A stretch of 64,000 nt of DNA from Amphimedon queenslandica (lineage: Eukaryota > Porifera > Demospongiae > Haplosclerida > Niphatidae): contig NW_003546565.1 of NCBI RefSeq assembly GCF_000090795.2, positions 39,155 to 103,154 of the forward strand. Direction: 5' to 3'. Every line of letters starts with the position of its first letter. The stretch's first letter is position 1. Shown here piece by piece: positions 33,491-42,884 of this stretch. Both the position numbers and the translations under genes were made by a program. The notes beneath the pieces are model-generated. The model was not told the origin of the DNA. It saw nothing but the letters and a program-made list of their open reading frames with translations, and did no database searches.

Positions 33491-35880
33491 ATGGCCAAGA
33501 GATTGAAGCAGTATAACATTTTTGATGCTTTTTCACCATCTTCAAAAAGACACAAAAAGTCTGAAGAAATGTCACATGAAGATGTTACTACTTATGGTTG
33601 ACATGATTCTGCCATGGTAGCTAGTGATATTGAGCAAGAAGGTACTCAAAATGAGACTTAGTTAACAGATGAATATGAAGAGACCCAGACTGTCAGGATC
33701 ATCTTCAACCTGAAGTTTGTCTTTCTTCTTGTTGTACAAAAAGAAAACCATACCAACCTACTAATAAAGTTATAATTTAAAGCTTGGCTAACAACAAAAA
33801 AAATTTTGTTGAACATTGGCATACAAGATATTATTGGCTAACTATTTTACCACGAGGAAGAAGGTATAATTCTTCTATTGTCGGTATTTTGAAAGTCAAG
33901 GAATGATGACGTTTAGTTCTAAAGCTGAATCTACATTTTCAAAGGTTGGTTTTAATAATTGGAAAAGAGCTTTAGAAAAGTTTGAGAATCACAATAATTG
34001 CCATGGTCATAGTGATGCTGTTCCTAGGCGGCAAATGCTTCAAACGACTCCTATAAGCAATCATTTAAACAGCCAAGTCAAGAAGGATCAAGACAAAAGA
34101 AGACAGGCTTTGCTGAAACAGCTACACTGTTTGCGTTCTCTTCTTAGACAGGTTTTGGCCATGATGAAATAGAAGGAAACCTCAGTCAGTTGTTGAACAT
34201 GTGGTCTGCTTATGATTCAGGACTGAGTAAGTGGTTTAAAGATAGGAAATACATGTCTCCTGTGATCTGAAATCAAATGAATAGCTGCTAGGGTTAAGTG
34301 TGTTGTGATCATTGCTGAAGGGTATTAAAGAGTGTTCTCCTCCATGGTATGCAATGATTGCTGATGAAGCAAATGATGCGTCAAATAGGGAGCAGTTAAA
34401 TCTATTCAGTGGGTAAATAATAATTATGACATATCTGAAGATTCAATTGGACTCTATTGTCTTCCTAATACTAGATCAGAGACCCTGTATACTGTCATCA
34501 CAGATATCCTGCAATGCTGTACTCTTCCACTTACCTTATGTACGGGTCAAGCATTTGATGGTGCTGCTTATATCCAGGGAGTACGACATGGACTTGCGAC
34601 GCGAATAAGAGATGAAGTTCCAGCAGCAATTTCAGTACATTGTTTGGCCCACTGTCTTAATCTTTGCCTACGAGACGCAGGATAAAAACTAATGTTTTTG
34701 AGAGATGCTCTTGAAACAGTCTGGGAAATAGAATAATTAATCAAATTCTCCCTTAAAAGAGCACAATTATTTTCAAAAATTTGGCCAATAAAGAAGATGT
34801 AGTTGGTGTGACGATCAAAGTGCTTTGTACCACGAGATGGACTGCTAAAACAGGAGCAATTGGTGCTGTCATAACCGACTATGAAGTTTTAATAGATACA
34901 TTAGACGAAATACACCAGACTACTCATATTGAGTTTGGACTTCAAGCTGCAGGTATATTGGCCACTCTGGAGACATTTTTCACACTATTTGGGTTGAAGT
35001 TAGGCAGTCTTATTTTTGGAGCATCTGAAACTCTGTCAAAGTCATTGCAGGGCAAAGATATCACCATACAAAAAGCACTTTCAGCTGTAAATCCTGCTAA
35101 AGCATTTTATTGAAGGCAAAGGGCAAGTGAAGCAGTTAGTCTTTTTTACGATGGCATTGTTGAACTTGATGACAAGCTGAATATGAATGGTCCACAATAC
35201 CTCAAAACAGGAGAGAACCTAAAAGATTTGAAGAAGGAAGTCAGCAGCACCAATGTAAGACACCAAGGGATTTCTTTCGTCATCAATATTTTGAGGCCTA
35301 TGACCTACGTCATCAAGAATTAGAAAGCAGATTTCAGCAACATCAATCACTAAAACAGATTTTATCACTAGAAAATATTCTTTTGAAAGCAGCTAATGGT
35401 GATAGTTACCAAGAAGATTTTGAAAGTGCTAAGCTATCCTGTTTTAAGGATCACATAAATTTTTCTAATCTGGAAAAACAGCTTCCTCTTTTGGCAGATA
35501 TGGTGAAACAAGCCCTTCCTTGTGTGAAGCAAGTTACTAAAAATTTGTACCATTTGTGAGGCCATGAACACCCAAAGTCTATTCAAGTCTATGTTGCCAG
35601 AAGTGCATATTATCCTTAGGTTATAATCAACAATGCTAATAACATCAGCTACCTCAGAAGGATCATTTTGATCTCTTAAAAAGGTTCTTACTTCCTTACG
35701 CTCATTGATGTCCGAACGACTTAATAATTGCGTGTGGCTTCACATGGATAAGGAATTAATGGATTCGCTTAATATTACAGAATTTGCAAAAGAATTATTG
35801 CTGCTAATTTTGATAGACTTACAAACTTTGGTACATTGTAAAAATATTAACAAACAATTTACATGTATTTTTTAGGCATT
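33491..35880 (+). pseudogene. hAT transposase relic (ZMYM1/DUF4371 type)
   Basis: Starts MAKRLKQYNIFDAFSPSSKR. The TTF-type region TFSKVGFNNWKRALEKFENH follows at 33920-34000, then LLKQLHCLRSLLRQ. In shifted frames come PPWYAMIADEANDASNREQLNLSIQWV at about 34345-34415 (catalytic Asp in MIADEA), GQAFDGAAYIQGVRHGLATRI (second Asp) and VHCLAHCLNLCLRDAG. Then come TTRWTAKTGAI and the helical insertion (34781-35113), and the dimerisation remnant ITSATSEGSF..KKVLTSLRSLMSERLNNCVWLHMDKELMDSLN (about 35640-35780). About a dozen stops and frame shifts. This is the transposase of the surrounding element. Confidence 0.85.
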
Positions 35881-35899
35881 AATATTATAGCAAATAATC

Positions 35900-36612
35900 T
35901 TAAAGGGTAACTGAAACGGTTTTTTGAGGTATTTATTTTATTGGCTTATCATGATTGCTTGAACTTTTTAATGAAGTGTGACAACTCCAATTGTTTAAAA
36001 AAAATTAGTCACTGAGATAGGAGCTTTCAAAAATGCCTTTTTTGCTTCCTGCCATATTGCTTGCTGTTGGTAGGTGTGGCTAAGCGTGATGTCATTGGGG
36101 GCATACTGATGGATTAATCCATTCATTTACAGGGGGAAGTAATGCTTTATTTTCATGCCTAATAATGTAATAGCACTGATTTAAAGAATGGAATCATTAG
36201 TTCTTATTATTAAGCATGCAACTGCAAGAAAATGTCATACTACCACAAGTAGGCCGATCTTCTTGTTTGCTATTTTGAGTCTTTTTCTTGCAGTTGCTGC
36301 TTAGAATAATGGAACTAATGATCCCAATCTATAAATCAGTGCTATTACATTACTAGGCATGAGAATAAAGCATTATTTCCCCTGTAAAGGAATGGATTAA
36401 TCCATTGGTATGCCCCCAATGACGTCACGTTTAGCCACACCCACCGACAGAAAGTAATATGGCAGGAAGCAAGAAGGGCAATTTTGAAAGCTCATATCTC
36501 AGTGAATTTTTTTTTTGAAAATGGGAGTTACCACACTTCATTAAAAAGTTTAGGCAAACATATTAAGCCAATAAAATAAATTTGTCAAAAAACCGTTTCA
36601 GTTACCCTTTAA
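35900..36612. mobile_element. TTAA-flanked long palindromic MITE
   Basis: TTAA AGGGTAACTGAAACGG at 35900 is mirrored by CCGTTTCAGTTACCCT TTAA ending at 36612, and the arms remain complementary for almost 300 bp each. Landmarks in both arms are TGGGTGTGGCTAA..GTGACGTCA and GGATTAATCCATT. TTAA at both edges suits a piggyBac-like or similar TTAA-specific element. It is inserted in the 3' part of the hAT copy. Related pieces are at 241-478 and 37139-37380. Confidence 0.85.
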
Positions 36613-37138
36613 TGTCTTAGCAAGTCAGCCCCCCCAAAAATTTTGACCTTGATACACCACTGCAAATCATACATGCACATGTATTACATTATGGCAGGAT
36701 ATAAATTGTTATAATTACAACAAGGAAGAGTAATGAACAACTTTCAGCAATGTATAAACATGTAAAGGACTCCTTGTACTTGTTTCATAGCAATAGAATG
36801 TAATCGATTCCATATGCAAAAGTTATACCACAGTAAACTGGTATTACTTGAATATTTCTGAAAACGGGGTCCGCAACATGAGTAATGAAGTTCAAGAAAC
36901 CAAGACTTACTTGTATCAATGTGTTGTACTTGTTATCGTGACAATAAATCTGCAAGATTTATAAAAATTAATCACCTGTGAAATTACAGGACAAGGTCAT
37001 TGTGGAGAGGTCTGTGTCTCAAAGATGGTGATTTACTATTTCCTAATAACACTGTCTATCCCTAATTTCCATAAATATTGTGTTCTAATGTACTCTATAC
37101 TATCACTACTTCCATTAGATTAATCATTAAATTATAAC

Positions 37139-37380
37139 ATTAAAGGGTAAGTCTGGTGTATTTTTATTGGTTTATTATGATTGCCTAACCTTTTTAACAA
37201 TCTATTCCAACTCCCATTGTCTCAAAAAAATTTTTACTGAGATACGAGCCTTCAAAAATGTTAATTTTTTGCTACTTTTTGTCGGTGGGTGTGGCTAAAC
37301 GTGACGTCACTAGATTATATGTTGCTAAATCCATTCCTCTATAGGCAGAAAGAATCCTTTATTCTATCATACCTAGTTGT
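37139..37380 (+). mobile_element. Truncated copy of the TTAA palindrome family
   Basis: Begins TTAAAGGGTAAGTCTGGTG and follows the same order of landmarks (CTGAGATACGAGCCTTCAAAAATG, GTCGGTGGGTGTGGCTAAAC, GTGACGTCA, ATCCATTCCT). It stops where the 256-bp tandem duplication begins, so the second arm is missing. Confidence 0.75.
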
Positions 37381-37891
37381 AATTGAGCAATCAGATTGCA
37401 AAATAGCAGGTTTCTAAATCTATTAGATACCTCCCGGGAACACTTATTAACCTCCCGGAAACACTTATTAACCTCTTGGTTTATTAAATAAAATAAGTTA
37501 ATAAATCAAAATTTATAACACCATGATTAAAAATAGACTATTAATTTAGCTACAGCATGTCTAATAATGTATGTACTCTTCATTTTTGTACTGTTATTGT
37601 CACATTTGTACAGCTCTTGAAATTGAAATTGTATGTAATTGAGCAATCAGATTGCAAAATAGCAGGTTTCTAAATCTATTAGATACCTCCCGGGAACACT
37701 TATTAACCTCCCGGGAACACTTATTAACCTCTTGGTTTATTAAATAAAATAAGTTAATAAATCAAAATTTATAACACCATGATTAAATATAGACTATTAA
37801 TTTAGCTACAGCATGTCTAATAATGTATGTATTCTTCATTTTTGTACTGTTATTGTCACATTTGTACAGCTCTTGAAATTGAAATTGTATG
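37381..37891. repeat. 256-bp tandem duplication at Crypton 3' end
   Basis: Positions 37381-37636 and 37637-37891 are near-identical. Each contains two copies of ACCTCCCGGGAACACTTATT, one with a single change. Copy 2 includes the last coding bases of the Crypton (37836-37891) and copy 1 repeats them as an orphan. The high identity suggests a recent duplication. Confidence 0.9.
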
Positions 37892-39060
37892 GAGACTCTA
37901 CTTCATCTGGTGTTGATATTTTTGACTTTTTAGATGTTTGACCTACATTTAGAATTGATGAAACTTCTTCATTCTGAGTCTCCGATGTTCATTTATATGT
38001 TCGAACTCCTTTGAGACTTCAATGTCCAGTCCGATTCATTATTACCTGCTCATCGATTCCGGCCTGGAACAATTGAGTAGCTGTCGTCACTCTGAGTGAG
38101 TAATTAGTCTTATATCCCTCTATTCCAGCAGCTTTACGTAATCTGCTTACTGTTTTCGATGTGTTCTGCCCTACAGGAATAGCGGAGAACCAGAACGTTC
38201 CTTTTGGTTTTGCAATCGGTGTTAGGTAAAACAAATCTGTTTTCCTTTGTTCTGGTGGTGGACACCGACTATAGTACACTTCCAATAGCTTAACAAAGCA
38301 ACGCAAAGGATCAGATATATTTTCGTAATGGGTAACAACTTTTGGTTCTATTTTTTGATGTTTTAAGCCACCAGGGTTATTTTTATAGCAGTTCTCTGTG
38401 TATTGGATACACTTCTTTCCGTCAATCAAAAGTACTTTTATTAGGTCGAATTTTAAATCCCTATGTTCTTTCCTACTTCTTAATGCAAAGTACATCCCAC
38501 ACATGAACACTATGGTGTCTAGTAGTACATGGGGTGAGCTCTCTCCAAGTAGCTGTTTAGCCCATAGTTGTTCCTCATCATTGATAGATATTGGGTCTTT
38601 TTCTAGCCCAACTCCATCTGCTTTAAGCCTCTTCATCTCGGAATCTAGGGTTGTTTTAAATCCATGAAACTCTGGTTGTGTAAAAAATTCAGCTCGGGAC
38701 AGTAGTTTCTAATGTGCCTCATTATAGCACATGCAATTGCATACAAAGTATTAGGAGGGTACTCCTTACCATCCTTGCATCTAATTTCAACGATGAAGCG
38801 AGTCATTCAGTGGTTCAGATCATCCTTTGAAGGTAGCAAATGTGGCAGAAAGATTGGAGCCTCTTTGTGATCTTCTAGCCTGCTTTAGACCATTCGTTCC
38901 ATATAGCAACTGCCCATTTGTTGGTCCTTGCAGTAGTTAGTGGCTCTGAATTTTTTCGAATGATTTCAAGCTCTTCTTCTGTCTTTGGCTTAGCGAAACA
39001 CTTCGTAGCTCCATCAGAGGGTGGCGCCCCTTTCTCAATCACATCTGATGGGCATGTACT
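37836..39060 (-). pseudogene. Second Crypton tyrosine recombinase, broken
   Basis: The minus strand carries a Crypton recombinase. The N-terminal region (TTARTNKWAVAIWNEWSKA, EYPPNTLYAIACAIMRHIRN) survives at about 38960-38710 with frame changes. The core is open for 205 codons (38636-38019): MCGMYFALRSRKEHRDLKFD, CYKNNPGGLKHQKIEPKVV, then RLRKAAGIEGYKTNYSLRVTTATQLFQAGI..IMNRTGH. The codon after GH, which should be the catalytic Arg, is TGA (38021-38019). After SLKGVRTYK, with the catalytic Tyr at about 37996, another TGA (37991-37989) replaces the expected Arg. Both fit CGA to TGA by CpG deamination. The tail NFNFKSCTNVTITVQK then ends at 37836. A decayed upstream segment (39600-39070) may belong to it. 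Confidence 0.85.
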
Positions 39061-39729
39061 TAATTATTTTAGGAGTGACTTTTTTAAAATGGCTGCAACA
39101 CGAGGAGCAACTTTTTGCCTTCTTTTTATTTGAAGTGAGTCGCAAATTATGAATTTGGTAACAATGATGGAAGACATTTATGTTAAAGGACTCCATGTAT
39201 ATACCATAAAGCTTTTTACATGATTCCTTAATGGTTGTCATTTTGCAATGTCGTTGCCTTTCACTAACACCATCAATTCCTTAACTATTGTTTTCATAGC
39301 TTGTGTCAGTCGGCCTTTTAACTTGAGAAAATATATCTTTAATGATGCCATGTTTTTCATTTATCTCAGATCTAAATTTAAATGCAACATTAAAGCTTCT
39401 GATAGTAAGTTGATAACCTATGTCCTAACCTTAAGTTGTCCATTGTCTTCAGAATCTCATTTATGGCTATATAGTGCATCATCACATCAACCAAGCAATT
39501 TTTCTTAATTGTGATACTCTCTCCCATTTTGTCCATTGAGCAGGACTGCTGGAAATTTTTCTTTTTTTTTATGCAGTTGATCTTCAAGGGTGCCCGACAC
39601 AACCTTCTTGTTTCCCTTAGCTATGGATGAATTATACATGAACCGGCATGATGATCGAGTGTTGTCCAATGGTGCCACAGTATCTCAGTAATAATCCTAG
39701 GATCATTATTTTACCACTCCATATTTACC

Positions 39730-39958
39730 TTAGGATTGTACATAGTCCTTGCTATCAATCCCGGGATAGTACATAGTACATACATAGGGGTATAGTATTG
39801 GCAGTGTCCCTGTACCCCATTGTAACCCCACCAATCCCAGGATAGTACACAGTACATACATAGAGGTATAGCATTGTCAGAGTATCCCTGTACACCATTG
39901 TAACCCCACCAATCCCAGGATAGTACATAGTACTTACATGTTCTTGTACATAGGCAAA
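39730..39958 (-). repeat. Subterminal minisatellite, left array
   Basis: About two and a half units of roughly 78-82 bp, each with TAGTACATAGTACATACATA, then CCCTGTA..CCATTGTAACCCCACCAATCCC. It is the reverse complement of the array at 45.6-45.9 kb. Non-coding despite a spurious open frame. Confidence 0.85.
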
Positions 39959-40072
39959 TTATGCAACTAAAGTATACGGACACAAATAACTTTGTTGATG
40001 TATCACCGTATTGATGTATGATATAACCATCTTAATACTTTCTATTATGCATTTCACATATATATATGTTGT

Positions 40073-40200
40073 AGATAAACTACAGATGTTGAGGGTTACT
40101 GGATATACACGAGGATGTCAGTTGATTTAGAAGCCGAGGCTTCTAAATCAACTAACATCTGAGTGTATATTCAGTAACACGAAACAGCTGTAGTTTATCT
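40073..40200. repeat. Long near-perfect hairpin
   Basis: The arms AGATAAACTACAG.. to ..GTTGATTTAGAAGCC and GGCTTCTAAATCAAC.. to ..CTGTAGTTTATCT are about 63 bp each, with a loop of two or three bases. The centre (GTTGATTTAGAAGCC) is perfect for 15 bp and the outer part is imperfect. It directly abuts the next palindrome at 40201. Confidence 0.8.
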
Positions 40201-40353
40201 GGTTTGTACTACAGTGTGTGGGTGTATGAAAGGCATTGTCGTCTAACTACCAGAATTGGCAGTTAGATGATGGCTTCTAACTACCCTGCTATGGTCTACA
40301 CTATATAAACTCGTGGCGGTGCCTTTGATACACCCACACACTGTAGTACAAAT
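40201..40353. mobile_element. Palindromic MITE with 32-bp ends
   Basis: TTTGTACTACAGTGTGTGGG (then TGTATGAAAGGCA) and its reverse complement bound about 150 bp. The interior has repeated CTAACTACC words. It is inserted next to the last recognisable codons of the KDZ transposase (about 40360) and probably cut off its C-terminus. Confidence 0.8.
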
Positions 40354-40359
40354 AGTATA

Positions 40360-42742
40360 AACACTAAGAATCGTTCTCTTTTCATATGACGAGTTATTCT
40401 AGAATAACACGAAACCCATGAAATGTTTGTTCACAAATTTCTGTGTTGACCTATTTCAAGAGTCATAACAACATTATTTTGGTATATATTTACTTTCTCC
40501 ATAGCTGCTACTTTATCAGGATTACAATTTAATTTACACCATTCATCAGTGTGACCTATACCTTATAAAAGTAGCATAATATAAAGCAATACACATGCTG
40601 AGGGAACCTCTGAAATGCATTCTGTCCACCACAAATTTTCAATTTGCAATTTCAGTAGCTGTAGGTGTTGCTCTATTGCATGCATACTTCATTAAGTGGC
40701 AAGCATCATCATAGCATATAACATCTAAATTAAACATACATAAATAACAAGTGATAATTTTCATACCTATTGCTGGGTCATTATTAAATAAAAATCCATG
40801 AACATTTCCATAAACTTCGCTTTTGCTTTCAGATCCCATCAGTTCACTTATTAAAGTAATTATGCCAAATGGCCACAAACCAGCCAAAATTCCTAGAAAT
40901 TAGTAATGAGGATAATGCCATGTAAACGTATAGGCAGATACCATGCATATGTTATATTAGTGGTTTTATAACTATATGAAGTTGCAAGTTGTGGCTTTTG
41001 ATTGGTAGAGTAATGCGCATGTGCTTAATGGTACAAAATTTATTTACCTGCTGAAATTATGTTTAATTTCTCCTTCCTATCTTTCTCTGTCTGACACTTG
41101 ATATATGAACTATCTTGAGATACATCGCAAAATGCCCTTTATGAAAATGAATGACTCAGTTGTAAAACTTTTTGTTTCCTACCCTGTTTTGAGTTGTACT
41201 ATAGTATCAACTCTTTTCCTTTTTGGAGGATTTGGATCTGAAAATAAAACTGGAAATAAAGTGTGATGCTTTTGACCTGCTGATATAATCAACTGATCTT
41301 GTATGTCATTTTCCAAGCCTTTCCCATAGTTGACCACAACACTCTCTGGCAAAGAAGTAACTGACTCCCAAGTAGCTTGAGCTGTTTCTCTCCCAAGCCA
41401 AGCAACCTATTGTATTTATTGAAAGGCATATCAATACAATAAACATCCTTACTTGATACTAAATTTGCTGCCGAGTACACTTTTTTCCAATTATCATAGC
41501 AACTGGCAATTCTTTTTCAGTTTTGCATGATTTTGCCACCAATGGAGCATGAAGTGAACAGTATGTTGACTTATATGCTGGACTGTTAGGACAACCAGTT
41601 CTTATACTTTCAGGTAGGCCATCATATTCAGTATATCCTGCTGGAGTTGCCAGACAAACGTCCCTGTGATTTTTTATGTTTCCGTCCAACACCAGAACTT
41701 TACCACATCCTGGCTTGGTACATGTACGAGCTACAATTACATAATACTTGAAATTATATACATAATCTATTACATGCTATTGTTATAGTAGCACACTAGG
41801 AATAAAGATAATGAATGAATTCAATACAGTGAAGGCACATGTAAATACACTGTACTTCTCAATAATAAGGATATTATACAAAATCCATACCCATTATCGA
41901 TTGTTTTAGGGTACATATAGATTGTATATACTAAATGCTTGCACCAATACCTGAGTAATGTTTCTGAAATGCATTGTGAAACACAGGAGCCATTGCAAGT
42001 AAGGTATGATCAAGCTCTCTATGTAGCTTTAACGCCCACAGTGGTATATCTTATGGGTACCATGAGCTTATTCTAAGCAATGCATATTGAAAGAATCCCT
42101 CCTCCAAACACCTCCTGTCTAACAAATGGCAAGGAACAAACTGCCAACTATAAAATAATAACATAAAATGCTTGTATATAACAATGCTAGTACAGTAATA
42201 CCTTTCAGAAATGCCTTCTTTAGAATCCTTGTCATTTATGAAATTGTAGATATCTGCTCTCTGTTTAAAACTAAGTTGTCCAATCAGAATTTCTGCATCC
42301 AGTTGACGTAAAATATCAATTCTAAAAGCAGAATCTCGTGATGACACAAAGTATTTATAGTGCTCCGACTTTCATTGTAAAATATTTGTCAATTTATGGA
42401 ATAGTAACCATAATATTGTGTGAAAGAGCAAGAGAAATTACTGCAATATTTGTGATAATGTGATGCTGGAACTGTTCCCATTTCATTTGTATAAGCGACA
42501 ACAGAGTCATATCTATCCCTTCTAATTACTAAAGTGCTATTACAGAGCAAACAGCTGTTGTTGCTACTGAGAAGTGGGTCTCCTAAATGTTTTGCCATTG
42601 AAAATTCCATCATCTCTCTCTTAAGAACTTTGTTTCCAACAAATGCCTTAGAGTTAAGCTCCTGTAGATTTTCCATCAAAATTCTCTCTTCCTCTTCTGA
42701 AATGTTCTGCTGCTCTTCTTGAGTAGCAAAACTCAAAGCAAT
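40360..42742 (-). pseudogene. KDZ-type (Kyakuja/Zisupton-like) transposase, decayed
   Basis: Exons on the minus strand in order. 42742-42389: ATQEEQQNISEEEERILMEN.., C-x2-C pair, SHYHKYCSNFSCSFTQYYGY. 42347-42051: DSAFRIDILRQLDAEILIGQ..FKQRADIYNF and WQFVPCHLLDRRCLEEGFFQ, with an intron remnant between. About 42045-41950: LWALKLHRELDHTLLAMAPVFHNAF. 41700-41460: VLDGNIKNHRDVCLA..GCPNSPAYKSTYCSLH, the cysteine cluster typical of KDZ proteins. 41415-41185: VAWLGRETAQATWES, chromo-like. 40887-40639: GLWPFGIITLISEL..DVICYDDACHLMKYACN, with the catalytic Asp in YDDACHL after a 42-nt intron. About 40640-40360: KFVVDRMHFRG..DEWCKLNCNPDKV..VNTEICEQTFHGF with the late Glu. Several frameshifts and a stop near 42388. 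Confidence 0.75.
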
Positions 42743-42884
42743 CTGCCAGAAATTTGGAAGTATGCAGTGGCGTAAATAAGTTGACGAAGGACTGATACAT
42801 CATCAATGTACTTAGCAATAACCCTAAACATATCTTTACTGTATTTGCACACATGCATTTACTGAGTTTGCTCTGTAACACTTA
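42743..42884. promoter_or_regulatory. Putative bidirectional promoter of the KDZ element
   Basis: The first recognisable exons of the KDZ-type gene (minus, from 42742) and the DUF3987-like gene (plus, from about 42885) lie about 140 bp apart and point away from each other. A shared promoter is inferred from this layout only. No TATA box or initiator could be assigned, and 5' non-coding exons may exist. Confidence 0.3.

Larger units (their letters stand above)
33166..36662 (+). mobile_element. hAT transposon copy with CAGT.GTGTA ends
   Basis: The left end CAGTAGTGTAGGAAGGGGGG and the reverse of the right end CAGTGGTGTATCAAGG are the familiar hAT terminus (CAGTGGCGTA type) followed by a G-rich run. 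The 5 bases CAAAT stand directly before the left end and directly after the right end, a possible short target duplication. Inside are the transposase relic at 33491-35880 and a TTAA-flanked palindrome (35900-36612). Confidence 0.7.

Noticed and set aside
33158-36670. 8-bp duplication for the CAGT-ended hAT copy
   Set aside because: Only CAAAT (5 bp) matches next to the ends; reported as possible but not as an 8-bp duplication.
36830-37138. Searched for a second arm or gene between the hAT end and the truncated TTAA element
   Set aside because: No open frame, no inverted partner.
40201-40353. Considered as the right terminus of the KDZ element
   Set aside because: Its ends match each other, not the KDZ termini, so it is an independent MITE.
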